From positions 620,001 through 684,000 of the forward strand of contig NZ_AP012977.1 in assembly GCF_016592595.1 (NCBI RefSeq): 64,000 bases of DNA. The letters run 5' to 3'. Numbering within the stretch: the stretch's first letter is position 1; every line of letters starts with the position of its first letter. This stretch comes from Abyssogena phaseoliformis symbiont OG214 (GTDB lineage: Bacteria > Pseudomonadota > Gammaproteobacteria > PS1 > Pseudothioglobaceae). Shown here piece by piece: positions 36,237 through 45,412 of the stretch. Position numbers and translations under genes: made by a program. Under the pieces are notes generated by a model, which did not search any database, was not told the DNA's origin, and saw only the letters and a list, made by a program, of their open reading frames with translations.

Positions 36237-38528
36237 TTAGAAACTAGTGCCTAATGTAAAGTCAAATGTTTTGGTTTTGTCGCCTGATTTTTCAATTAAA
36301 GGTTGGGCAGCATAAAAGCCTAATGGTCCAATAGGTGTTAGCCAAGAAAATGCAACACCTATTGAAAGGCGTAGTTCATCTATGTCAAATCCAGAAGCTT
36401 TTTCACTAATAGACCCTAAATCAACAAAGGCGCTAATGCGCATATTTTTACTATCATCCATAAATTTGATTGGCGAGATGACTGAAACGCTAGTTAGGAA
36501 AGAAAGCTCTCCACCTTTGGCTTTGTCACTACCTACATATTTTACACCTAAGGAGTTAAAGTTAAACCCACGTACTGACGTGGATCCACCACCATAATAG
36601 CGTTTAAAGAAAGGCAGTTCTTTATTATCATAACCTTGAGCAAGACCTAGACTACCCTTCAAGGAGAGAGTTAAATCATTTTTCAATGGGTAATAACTTT
36701 TATGAGAGGCATCTAACTTGTAATAACGAAAATCTGCCACGGGCAAGGCCAGACTAAAATTTAAACTATTTTTTTGCCCCTTGGTTGGAAAATTAAAGTC
36801 ATTTAGTGTATTATTACTCCAATTCAAGCCTAATTTTAGTTCAGTTTTATCTTCACTAGCACATTGTGTTGGATAGTGATCTTTATCAGAAAAGGTTGTT
36901 CCACAAGTAATATCACGTTTTGAAGCCCTTAAGTCAGCGCCAATTCTTGTTTCTTTTGTTATGGGTGCGCTATAACCTAAACTAAAGCCATTTTCATCAA
37001 TCTTATATTCATCTAGTTCTAGTTCAGATGCGTCTAATTTTTTTGAAAATACGCCGTAACTAATGCTGTGCCCATTTTGAGTGAAATACGGGTCAGAAAA
37101 ATAAAAACTAATATTTCTTGCTGCTTTAGAATCAGATAAAGAAAGATTTAGTGTATTACCCGTACCTAAGAAATTTCTTTCTTGTACGCCTAGGTTAAGT
37201 GATGCACCTGTGCTATTAGAGTGTGACAAGCCAATTGAAAAAGTACCAGTTTGGGTTTCTTCAACACTAAAATGCAAGTTAATTTTATCTTTAAAGCCTT
37301 CAAGTTTTGAAACTTGCATTTTTACATCGGAGAAAAAGCCCAAGCGTTTGATTTTTTCGATAGATTTATTAAGTTCAGTATTAGAGTATAAGCCATTCTC
37401 ATGAATGTCAATTTCACGACGAATAACCTCATCCTGAGTGCGAGTGTTGCCAACAATAGTGATGCGGTTAATGTAAACTTTTTTATTGGGCGTTATGTCA
37501 ATATTTAAATCAATCGTATGTGCATTTGCGTTTTCTAATGTTGCAACTTTGACATCAGAAAAAGCATAACCCTGATTAGCGAATACGTCATTAATGGACT
37601 GCAAACCCTGCATCATTTTTTTACGTTCAAACACGTCACCTTTTTTAAAACTCAATAATTTTCTAAGATCTTCAATGGAATGACTAAGCAAGTCACCCGT
37701 AAATTGAATGGTGCCAATTTTGTATTCAGCGCCTTCGCTAATCTGAATGTTAATACTAATACTTTGTTTATTTTCTGATAAATCTGTTTTGACTTTATTA
37801 ACTTTAAAATCAAGATAACCGGCGTTAATATAGAACGACTTCATAGATTCAATACCAGCATCTAATGCCACTTTAGAGTGATGATCTTTTTCAGTGAAAT
37901 AATTGATAATAAAAAAGTCGGCTTGCCCAATTTCAAATAAAGTTAACAACTCGCTTTCATCAAAAACATGATTGCCAGTAATTTTCATTGAACTAATTTT
38001 TGCCACCTTGCCTTCGCTAATATTAAGCTCAATACCTACTCTATTTTGTGTGTCAATCTTAATAGTTTTGGCGATATTAATGCTATAATAACCTTTTGAT
38101 GCATAGACAGCTTTTAGTTGGGCAATTAATTTATCAAGTTGTCTTTTATTGAAAATTTTGCCTTGAGAAAGCCCCATGGTTTTCAAAATTTGATTTAATG
38201 ACTTTTCTTCAATTACTTTGTTTGAATAATTAGTCACATCAATATATTTAATGTACGGGTTTTCTGTTAACTTAATTTTTAAAATTTGAGCCTCTTGAGA
38301 AACTTCAATGTCTTTAAAAAAATTAGTTTTATATAGGGCGCGAATAATTTGTCCTGACACTTGATTGTTGTAATCATCACCTGCTTCAACTGGAAGATAG
38401 CTTAAAACCGTACCTCTAGAAATAACATTAAGACCTAGAATTTCAATATTTTTAATAGGTGCTGCCAATGTAACTGAACAAGCTAAAACGTTTGCTGATA
38501 AGACAAATAAGGTGATAATTTTTTTCAT
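36237..38528 (-). CDS. bamA: Outer-membrane protein assembly factor BamA
   Basis: Central Omp85 component of the BAM complex. The 763-residue protein has a signal peptide (1-22), five POTRA domains (about 25-420) and a C-terminal 16-strand barrel with the VRGF motif (STSVRGFNF, about 645). The final residue is phenylalanine (LGTSF), the usual C-terminal barrel signal. It follows rseP by 14 bases. No lesion is seen, so outer-membrane protein assembly is retained despite loss of the adhesin at 16 kb. Confidence 0.97.
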   Translation of the reverse strand: MKKIITLFVLSANVLACSVTLAAPIKNIEILGLNVISRGTVLSYLPVEAGDDYNNQVSGQIIRALYKTNFFKDIEVSQEAQILKIKLTENPYIKYIDVTNYSNKVIEEKSLNQILKTMGLSQGKIFNKRQLDKLIAQLKAVYASKGYYSINIAKTIKIDTQNRVGIELNISEGKVAKISSMKITGNHVFDESELLTLFEIGQADFFIINYFTEKDHHSKVALDAGIESMKSFYINAGYLDFKVNKVKTDLSENKQSISINIQISEGAEYKIGTIQFTGDLLSHSIEDLRKLLSFKKGDVFERKKMMQGLQSINDVFANQGYAFSDVKVATLENANAHTIDLNIDITPNKKVYINRITIVGNTRTQDEVIRREIDIHENGLYSNTELNKSIEKIKRLGFFSDVKMQVSKLEGFKDKINLHFSVEETQTGTFSIGLSHSNSTGASLNLGVQERNFLGTGNTLNLSLSDSKAARNISFYFSDPYFTQNGHSISYGVFSKKLDASELELDEYKIDENGFSLGYSAPITKETRIGADLRASKRDITCGTTFSDKDHYPTQCASEDKTELKLGLNWSNNTLNDFNFPTKGQKNSLNFSLALPVADFRYYKLDASHKSYYPLKNDLTLSLKGSLGLAQGYDNKELPFFKRYYGGGSTSVRGFNFNSLGVKYVGSDKAKGGELSFLTSVSVISPIKFMDDSKNMRISAFVDLGSISEKASGFDIDELRLSIGVAFSWLTPIGPLGFYAAQPLIEKSGDKTKTFDFTLGTSF

Positions 38529-38542
38529 ATTTTTTTCATAAA

Positions 38543-39880
38543 TTATAATAAACGCGACAAATCATTATACAGAGCAACAACCGTTAGTGAGATAATAACA
38601 AACAAGCCAAATTTCGTTAAAATTTGTTGAAATGATTGGCTAACAGCCGAACCTTTAATAAGCTCTATTAAATAGAAAAATAAATGCCCGCCGTCCAATA
38701 GTGGAATAGGCAATAAATTAAGCAAACCTAAGCCAATGCTAATGAGTGCTAAAAAAGATAAAAATGGAACAAAACCCACTTGGGCGCTTTTGCCAGCATA
38801 GTTAGCAATGCTAATAGGGCCACTAATTTGATCAAGTGATGTGTCACCCATAATCATCTTTTTAATCATTTTTAGGTTAAGTAGGATGAGTTGATAGACT
38901 TTATCATTGGCTGCTATAAAGGCATCAAACATATCTTTTTTAACTAGCACAAGCCATTTATCTAAATAACCAGTGGGCACTAAGACACTAACACCTGCTT
39001 TAGCTAAACCGTTCTCAATTTTTGGTGTTAGTATCGTATTTAAAATATTACCATTGCGTTTAACTTGTAGATTAATTTCTTTGTTTGGGTTGTTTTGAAT
39101 GACATTAACAAAATCATTCCATGAATTGATATCAGTATGATTTGCACTTAGAATTTTATCATTTGTTTGCAAGTCCGCTATTGATGCGGGTGAATTAGGC
39201 ACAACTTGGTTAATAATTGCCTCAAGTTTAGGCATGGCAAATTTAAACCCTAAGTAGTGCTCAATACCTTGTTCTGGGTTAGATAAGAAATCACCAGATA
39301 AGTTAAGTTCTAATTTTTTAAAATTTGAAGTACTGGAAATAACGTTAATATAAAGAGGGTTTTCATCCAATGATTGAATAAAATTAATTGAAAATTCGCT
39401 AATGGTTGGTGTTAAAACACCATTAATACCTAATAGTTGATCACCTGTTTGAATGCCTGCTTGCTGGGCAATGCTAGGACTCTCAAGCACACCTACAACA
39501 GGCTTAAGGCCATTAACACCGATAACAAAAACAACAGTATAGAGGACAATGGCTAAAAGAAAATTAGCAAGCGGTCCGGCTGCAACAATCATGATGCGCT
39601 TATAAACGCTTTGCTGATTAAAAGCACGGTGTTTTTCTGACGTCTCAACTGGCGCTTCGTTTTCATCAAGCATTTTAACAAAGCCGCCTAAAGGAAGTGC
39701 ACACAATGTGTATTGTGTTTCACCATACTTGAATGATTTTAAAATCTTGCCAAACCCAATAGAAAAACGCAATACCTTGACGTTGAGTTTTTTGGCAACT
39801 AAAAAATGACCTAGCTCATGGATAGTTACTAAAATACCAATGGTAATTAAGAAAAATCCTAGTGAGGAAATAAACGCCAT
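38543..39880 (-). CDS. rseP: Site-2 metalloprotease RseP
   Basis: Intramembrane zinc protease of 445 residues that, in relatives, cleaves anti-sigma-E and signal-peptide remnants. The zinc site HELGH is at residues 21-25 in the first membrane helix, tandem PDZ domains lie about 120-310, and LDGGHLFFY near 397 provides the third ligand. Its place upstream of bamA is conserved. dxr and cdsA, often preceding it, are missing here; a DUF971 gene lies upstream. Confidence 0.96.
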   Translation of the reverse strand: MAFISSLGFFLITIGILVTIHELGHFLVAKKLNVKVLRFSIGFGKILKSFKYGETQYTLCALPLGGFVKMLDENEAPVETSEKHRAFNQQSVYKRIMIVAAGPLANFLLAIVLYTVVFVIGVNGLKPVVGVLESPSIAQQAGIQTGDQLLGINGVLTPTISEFSINFIQSLDENPLYINVISSTSNFKKLELNLSGDFLSNPEQGIEHYLGFKFAMPKLEAIINQVVPNSPASIADLQTNDKILSANHTDINSWNDFVNVIQNNPNKEINLQVKRNGNILNTILTPKIENGLAKAGVSVLVPTGYLDKWLVLVKKDMFDAFIAANDKVYQLILLNLKMIKKMIMGDTSLDQISGPISIANYAGKSAQVGFVPFLSFLALISIGLGLLNLLPIPLLDGGHLFFYLIELIKGSAVSQSFQQILTKFGLFVIISLTVVALYNDLSRLL

Positions 39881-39886
39881 TAGGAT

Positions 39887-40240
39887 TTATACTTGTGGAT
39901 GGGTATGTCCCGCGTCTTTGAGCTTTTGCAAATATTCATGCCAAAGCTTATCATGATTCAAAGCAAGTTTGTGTAAATGCGACCAAGAGTAAATGCCACT
40001 GTCATGATCATCGCTAAAAAATAAAATAACGGCATAATTACCTGTTGGCTGAATGCGTAAGATGGTTACGTTTTCTTTATTAAGTTGCAAAGTTTCTTGC
40101 CCCTTGCCATGACCAACCACTTCAGCTGAAGGTGAGTAAACCCTTAAATATTCAGCGCTAAGTGGATAATCAATCTTGTCAAAGGAGATGGTTAATAAGG
40201 TTTTTTCTTTGTTTAGGGTAATATTAGTTGGTGTTTGCAT
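39887..40240 (-). CDS. DUF971 (GBBH-like N-terminal domain) protein
   Basis: A 117-residue protein matching the DUF971 fold: an N-terminal strand region (ISFDKIDYPLSAEYLRVYSPSA), ILRIQPTGNYAVILFFSDDH, then SGIYSWSHLHKL. The domain also forms the N-terminus of gamma-butyrobetaine hydroxylase; stand-alone bacterial members are often discussed in connection with Fe-S proteins, but no function is fixed. A histidine-containing tail (GHTHPQV) ends it. It is 6 bases from rseP. Confidence 0.88.
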   Translation of the reverse strand: MQTPTNITLNKEKTLLTISFDKIDYPLSAEYLRVYSPSAEVVGHGKGQETLQLNKENVTILRIQPTGNYAVILFFSDDHDSGIYSWSHLHKLALNHDKLWHEYLQKLKDAGHTHPQV

Positions 40241-40330
40241 TGATTTGCCTTGATGTGAAAATTAAGCCGTATTTTATCAGAATTCAATTATTCTTAACCT
40301 TGAGAGTTATGAGTGGATAATACATAAAAT

Positions 40331-41146
40331 ATGTTGATTAATTTTATAAAAATGCACGGACTTGGTAACGACTTTATGGTGGTTGACAATCTTGCTGGTG
40401 ATATTATTTTTAATACTGAACAAATAGCAAATTTATCCAATCGACATTTTGGCATTGGCTTTGACCAACTATTGGTGGTTGAAACTAGCAGCACAAAAGA
40501 TGTTGATTTTCGTTATGTTATCTATAATGCTGATGGTTTAGAGGTGGAACAATGTGGCAATGGCGCGCGTTGTTTTGCGCGTTTTGTTAGTGAAAAAGGC
40601 TTAAGTAATAAAAATCCAATTGTTGTCGAAACTCGCTCTGGTATTATTAGTTTGCATCTGAATGCTGACAACGCAGCGCGTGTTGATATGGGGAAGCCTA
40701 GTCTTAATCCAGTTGATATCCCACTCCTCGTGCCACAACAAAGCGTACATTATCAAATTGAAGGGTTTGATTTAGGTGTTGTCTCAATTGGCAATCCTCA
40801 TTGTGTCATGCTGGTTGAGGATGTTAATACTGTTGATGTTAGTAGCATTGCACCCAAAGTTCAACAAAGTAAATTGCTACCAAATCAAGCCAACATTGGC
40901 TTTATGCAAATTTTGAATACTCATGAAATTAACTTACGTGTTTATGAGCGCGGCTCTGGTGAAACTTTGGCTTGTGGCTCTGGCGCTTGTGCAGCGGTGG
41001 TTTATGGTGTTGAACAAGGCTTGTTAAAAGAAAATGTGGTTGCTCACTTGAATGGTGGCGATGCTTTGATTGAATACACACAGGGTGGACATGTATTTTT
41101 ATCAGGTCCTGCACAATTTGTGTTTGAAGGACAAGTGGAAATTTAA
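40331..41146 (+). CDS. dapF: Diaminopimelate epimerase
   Basis: Converts LL- to meso-diaminopimelate for lysine and peptidoglycan. The 271-residue protein has the two catalytic cysteines, C75 in EQCGNGARC and C215 in [11 protein letters not shown], in the two mirror halves of the fold. The start [13 protein letters not shown] (from residue 8) is standard. It is the only plus-strand gene in this part and ends convergently with apaH, overlapping by 4 bases. Confidence 0.97.
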   Translation: MLINFIKMHGLGNDFMVVDNLAGDIIFNTEQIANLSNRHFGIGFDQLLVVETSSTKDVDFRYVIYNADGLEVEQCGNGARCFARFVSEKGLSNKNPIVVETRSGIISLHLNADNAARVDMGKPSLNPVDIPLLVPQQSVHYQIEGFDLGVVSIGNPHCVMLVEDVNTVDVSSIAPKVQQSKLLPNQANIGFMQILNTHEINLRVYERGSGETLACGSGACAAVVYGVEQGLLKENVVAHLNGGDALIEYTQGGHVFLSGPAQFVFEGQVEI

Positions 41147-41940
41147 CAACTGACAGAAAAGACTTTTTTGTCTTTTAATCTGATAGCGCTTAATCGTCCA
41201 TGCCAAATACAGCCGCGATCCATGGGATAAATGTGTGTTTGATTAACGCCTGACAAACTAGACCAATGACCAAAGAATATATCGGTATTTTTTAACAATC
41301 TATTTTTGTGCATAAACCAAGCTTGAAAGCCTTTTGGCGGATATGTGTAATTCATTTTATGACTAAATTCTAACTCGCCATTAGCTTTGCAAAAGCGTAG
41401 TCGCATTAGGGCATTAATAGTGTATCGACATTGTTCTAGTTCGGTCAAACCTGTAGACCAAATATTAGGCTTATTGTCATACATATTGTCTAAAAACTGT
41501 GAAATATTAGTACCTTGCAGATGTTTTTGCACTTGCTTAGATTGTTGAAGAAGTCTATCAGCATCCCAATTTGGTGGCACACCAGCATGAATCATGAGAA
41601 CATTTTTATGCTTAATCATCAAAGGCTGGTTGCGCAGAAAGCCCAGTAGTGAATCTGCATCATTGGCATTGATAATATCCATAAACGTGTCTTTCTTATT
41701 AGGCTTTTTGCTACCCAGTGAACAAGCCAGTAAGTGAAAATCATGGTTGCCTAATACTATTGAAGCATTGCCTTTTAAATCTTTAATAAAGCGCAATGTG
41801 GCTAGAGATTTCTTCCCCCTATTAACCACATCACCTAAAAAAAATAGCTGGTCTTTGTCGCTTGAGAATTTAATTGTTTTTAACAAGGCTTGCAAGGCGT
41901 CAAAGCAACCTTGAATATCACCAATTAAATAATCCGACAT
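41143..41940 (-). CDS. apaH: Symmetrical diadenosine tetraphosphatase
   Basis: Metallophosphoesterase of 265 residues that splits Ap4A into two ADP. Metal-binding motifs [10 protein letters not shown] (7-16), [10 protein letters not shown] (about 37) and GNHDFHLL (about 64) are in order. In enteric bacteria it also removes Np4 caps from RNA. It is the last gene of a pdxA-rsmA-apaG-apaH run in the E. coli order. Confidence 0.96.
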   Translation of the reverse strand: MSDYLIGDIQGCFDALQALLKTIKFSSDKDQLFFLGDVVNRGKKSLATLRFIKDLKGNASIVLGNHDFHLLACSLGSKKPNKKDTFMDIINANDADSLLGFLRNQPLMIKHKNVLMIHAGVPPNWDADRLLQQSKQVQKHLQGTNISQFLDNMYDNKPNIWSTGLTELEQCRYTINALMRLRFCKANGELEFSHKMNYTYPPKGFQAWFMHKNRLLKNTDIFFGHWSSLSGVNQTHIYPMDRGCIWHGRLSAIRLKDKKVFSVSC

Positions 41941-42311
41941 TAATGTAGCGTATAAGGCTTGCTAAGCACAAATTCAGGAATTTGTACATTAAAACGCTCG
42001 CCATAGTCATCAACCATACCATAGGAGCCTTTCATGGAGCCAGTTAGGGTTTTGATAATGGCACCTGAGGTGTACTGAAAAGATTCTCCTGATACCAAAT
42101 GAGGCTGTTGACCAATTACACCTTCGCCAATAACATCTTCAGTATGTCCAGTTTCATCTTGAATGCGCCAATGACGCGTTAAAAGTTGCACGCCAGCATT
42201 GCCTTTGTTGGTGATTGTAATGGTATAAGTATAGGCATATTGACTCGCATAAACATCCGATTGATGCTTTAAATAAGCCACTTTGACCTTTATTTCAATG
42301 TTGTTTTTCAT
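41940..42311 (-). CDS. apaG: ApaG domain protein
   Basis: A 123-residue single-domain ApaG (fibronectin III-like beta sandwich). The conserved stretch YTITITNKGNAGVQLLTRHW, then GEGVIGQQPHL and MKGSYGMV, marks the family. Genetic data elsewhere link ApaG to metal ion efflux and Ap4A metabolism, but the biochemical role is not settled. It overlaps rsmA by 17 bases and abuts apaH. Confidence 0.96.
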   Translation of the reverse strand: MKNNIEIKVKVAYLKHQSDVYASQYAYTYTITITNKGNAGVQLLTRHWRIQDETGHTEDVIGEGVIGQQPHLVSGESFQYTSGAIIKTLTGSMKGSYGMVDDYGERFNVQIPEFVLSKPYTLH

Positions 42312-43047
42312 GGTCTTGTGTTAAGGTAATAAAATTATCAATTGTTAGCATTTCAGCGCGCTGAAATAAATCAATAGCAGTTTGCTCTTGAGTGAGTATT
42401 GATTTTAAGCAATTCCTAAGTGTTTTTCTGCGTTGTGAAAATGCTAATTTTACAACTTTTTCAAGTGCTTTAATGTCTTTGGTTTTAGCTTGTGTTAAGG
42501 GTTTTAAATGTACAATAGCAGACTCTACTCTTGGTGCAGGGCTAAATGATTCTGGTGGTACGATAAAAATCATCTGAACATCAAAAAACGCTTGCATCAT
42601 GACACTTAAACGTCCATATATTTTAGAACCATTGTTTGCTACCATTCTTTCTACAACTTCTTTTTGTAGCATGAAGGTCATGTCTTTTATTTTGTCTAAA
42701 TTTTCAAGCAAATGAAAAAGAACAGGGGAAGAAATATTGTAAGGCAAATTTCCAACCACCCTAATTGGTGTAGGTAGGGTATTTAAATCGAATTTAAGCA
42801 CATCGCCTTGATGAATGATTAAATTAGGATGTTTCAGTGATTCTAGCATTGAAATTAAATTTCGATCAATTTCAATGACGTTCAATTGGTCAACATAATC
42901 TAATAAGGGCAGTGTTATGGCGCCTTGCCCAGGGCCAATTTCTAGTAAACTATCATCACACTTTGGAGCAATGGTGGCAACAATACGGTCAATAATTCTA
43001 TTATCAATAAGAAAATTTTGCCCAAAACGCTTGCGAGCTTTATGCAT
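42295..43047 (-). CDS. rsmA: 16S rRNA dimethyladenosine transferase RsmA (KsgA)
   Basis: Methylates the two adjacent adenosines near the 3' end of 16S rRNA. The 250-residue protein has the start RKRFGQNFL, the SAM motif LEIGPGQGAIT (about 37) and the catalytic NLPYNISSP (about 104). It overlaps pdxA by 8 bases and apaG by 17, so the operon is translationally coupled. Confidence 0.97.
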   Translation of the reverse strand: MHKARKRFGQNFLIDNRIIDRIVATIAPKCDDSLLEIGPGQGAITLPLLDYVDQLNVIEIDRNLISMLESLKHPNLIIHQGDVLKFDLNTLPTPIRVVGNLPYNISSPVLFHLLENLDKIKDMTFMLQKEVVERMVANNGSKIYGRLSVMMQAFFDVQMIFIVPPESFSPAPRVESAIVHLKPLTQAKTKDIKALEKVVKLAFSQRRKTLRNCLKSILTQEQTAIDLFQRAEMLTIDNFITLTQDHEKQH

Positions 43048-44035
43048 AAAATGATGCGCCTTGTGAAGGTTGACGTTTTTTACGATTGGCTACTAGCATT
43101 TGTGCATAATTCAGTGCAGTATTTAAGCTACCAAGGCTAATATTTCCAGTACCTGCAAGACTAAGTGCACTACCATGATCGACTGAGGTTCGGATAAATG
43201 GCAAACCCAATGTAATATTAACCGCTTTTTTAAATCCCAATGTTTTTAACACTGGCAAGCCTTGGTCGTGATACATGGTAAGCACACAATCAACACCAGT
43301 CAGCGCATCAGGTGTAAAGGCTGTATCAGCAGGCACACTGCCAACAAGATTGTACCCTTGGTTGTTTAGTTTTTTGATTAAAGGGTTGATAATTTCAACC
43401 TCTTCCATGCCTAAATAGCCATCTTCGCCTGCATGTGGATTTAAGCCACATACAACAATCTTAGGCGTGTCAATACCGTCATTTAATAAGAATTGATGAA
43501 TAATACTAATGGTTTTTTGCAAAGATTGCGTGGTAATACTTTGAGGCACTTCTGAAAGCGGCATATGCGTGGTTGCTAGCGCAACCTTTAAATCATTTGT
43601 TGCCAACATCATGACTGTTTTATCAGTATTAGACAAGTTGGCTAAATATTCAGTATGCCCCGTAAAACTAACTCCTGCTTGGTTAATAACACCTTTATGT
43701 ACTGGGCCAGTAACCAAAGCATCGCATTGTGAGTTAAGACAGCACTTAGTTGCATAATCAAGTGTATTTAATACATATTGTGCATTGTCTTTATTTAAAA
43801 TGCCGCATTCTACAGGGGTGTTAATTTTAATTGGATAGACAGACAGCTCACAAGCTGAACTGACTTGCTCAGATTCAACAATTTTTATGTTTAAATTAAG
43901 TTGTTTTGCACGATTTAATAAAACATCTGGATCTGCAAACAACAAAAGATTTTTATTTAATTTTTTTTGAGCGTAAATGACAGCCAAATCAGGTCCGATG
44001 CCTGATGGTTCTCCAACAGTGAAAGCAATGGTCAT
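43040..44035 (-). CDS. pdxA: 4-hydroxythreonine-4-phosphate dehydrogenase
   Basis: NAD-dependent enzyme of the DXP-dependent vitamin B6 pathway. The 331-residue protein has GEPSGIGPDL at the N-terminus, metal ligands in GHTEYLA (about 135), NPHAGEDGYLG (about 200) and YHDQGLPVLK (about 255). It heads the pdxA-rsmA-apaG-apaH run. In E. coli surA-lptD lie directly upstream; here they are 17 kb away. Confidence 0.96.
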   Translation of the reverse strand: MTIAFTVGEPSGIGPDLAVIYAQKKLNKNLLLFADPDVLLNRAKQLNLNIKIVESEQVSSACELSVYPIKINTPVECGILNKDNAQYVLNTLDYATKCCLNSQCDALVTGPVHKGVINQAGVSFTGHTEYLANLSNTDKTVMMLATNDLKVALATTHMPLSEVPQSITTQSLQKTISIIHQFLLNDGIDTPKIVVCGLNPHAGEDGYLGMEEVEIINPLIKKLNNQGYNLVGSVPADTAFTPDALTGVDCVLTMYHDQGLPVLKTLGFKKAVNITLGLPFIRTSVDHGSALSLAGTGNISLGSLNTALNYAQMLVANRKKRQPSQGASFYA

Positions 44036-44232
44036 TAGGTAAACATTGTGAGGTTTTTATACAATCGAAATTTATCCATGAAAGTAAATAAAATTATTTA
44101 AAAACAAGCACTTATATCAATAGGATAAAAGTGGGTTGCCCGTATTTAAAGAAAATAATAGACATGGTGTATTTTAATCATATAAAATTCTCGCTAAAGT
44201 TTATTTTTTTCACTTTAAAAAACAGGTCAACT

Positions 44233-45405
44233 ATGGACTTATCAGTCTTATTATTCACATCAATTTTATTAATGTTTTCGCTGTCTTCTCAGGCACAAAT
44301 TACATCATTTGGCTCGCCTTTGAAAGGCACAAATCAAAGTGTTAATAATTTTGAATCTATTTATAACGTCCAAGTGGTGAGTGGCATGTCACTTGATAAA
44401 AGAGCACTTTTGGGCGGCTCAGTCATTTCTTCTTCTCAGGTTAATTTACTTGCTCAAGTTTCTGGCGACGTGTTAAGCATTGGCGGTCAAGAGGGTGATA
44501 TGTTTAAAAAGGGTTCAATTTTAGTCACATTAGAGCAAGAATCCATTCAAGCACAAAGGGATTCGGCTTATGCAGAAATTGCCTCAGCCAATGAGGCGCT
44601 TAGAAATGCAGGTGTTCAATATTCACAATCAATCGTATCGCCAAACTCAGGTGGCATGTTTGGTAGCGTACCAGGTATGTTTTCAATGTTTACTGATCCT
44701 ATGTTAAAGATATCAGGACAAGGTAATCCAGATTTTGATAAGTTTGCCAATAGAACCTCTAGATACACAAACTATCAGCAGGCTAAGAATAAGCTCAAGC
44801 AAGCTGAATTGCATTTAAAGCAAGTTGAATCACGCTTAAAAGATGCCAATATTAGTGCGCCATTTGATGGTGTGATTGTGGCTAAAAGTATTAATAAGGG
44901 TGATGTTGTCCAACCTGGTCAAATTTTAATAAAATTTGCCAATATTAAAAATCTTCAAGTCGAAGTAAATGTGCCTTCAAGACTAGTCAGAAGCCTTAAA
45001 CTTAACAAAACATACCGCATTAAATTGGACATTGCTAATATTGTGGTTGATGCCAAACTTTCACAAATTTATCCCATTGCAGATAATGCCAAACACAGTG
45101 TTAAAGTTAAGTTTGATTTGCCAGCTAATGTGCCAGTATTGTCAGGCGCATATGCAGAGGTAGAAATTTTTGAAACAGATTCTGGCGTACTAACACCTAT
45201 TATTCCTGAGGTGGCTATTATGTGGCGTTCTTCACTGCCAAGTGTGTTTGTTATTAACTCATCAACCAATAAAACAGAGTTAAGATTCATACGTTTAGGC
45301 GAACAAGTTGGCAAGGATAAGAAAAGCGTTCTATCAGGTTTGAAAATTGGCGAAAGAATTGTTGCCAATCCGAACATCTTAATGGTTTCAGGCATGAGTA
45401 TTTAA
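44233..45405 (+). CDS. RND efflux periplasmic adaptor (membrane fusion protein)
   Basis: A 390-residue HlyD/AcrA-type adaptor. The start at ATG 44233 gives a signal peptide (MDLSVLLFTSILLMFSLSSQA); the earlier in-frame ATG at 44131 would put an unlikely 34-residue tail before it. A lipoyl-like half-motif (QVNLLAQVSGDVLSIGGQEGDMFKKG is the region, about 60-90), a coiled hairpin (about 105-210) and the second half (ISAPFDGVIVAKSINKGDVV) follow. It is 7 bases before the RND pump and acts with it; an outer channel such as the TolC-like protein at 4.7 kb is needed. Confidence 0.88.
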   Translation: MDLSVLLFTSILLMFSLSSQAQITSFGSPLKGTNQSVNNFESIYNVQVVSGMSLDKRALLGGSVISSSQVNLLAQVSGDVLSIGGQEGDMFKKGSILVTLEQESIQAQRDSAYAEIASANEALRNAGVQYSQSIVSPNSGGMFGSVPGMFSMFTDPMLKISGQGNPDFDKFANRTSRYTNYQQAKNKLKQAELHLKQVESRLKDANISAPFDGVIVAKSINKGDVVQPGQILIKFANIKNLQVEVNVPSRLVRSLKLNKTYRIKLDIANIVVDAKLSQIYPIADNAKHSVKVKFDLPANVPVLSGAYAEVEIFETDSGVLTPIIPEVAIMWRSSLPSVFVINSSTNKTELRFIRLGEQVGKDKKSVLSGLKIGERIVANPNILMVSGMSI

Positions 45406-45412
45406 TTTAATT

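Noticed and set aside
44036-44232. Start of the RND adaptor at 44131
   Set aside because: It would place 34 residues before a clear signal peptide; ATG 44233 with an upstream AGG fits better.
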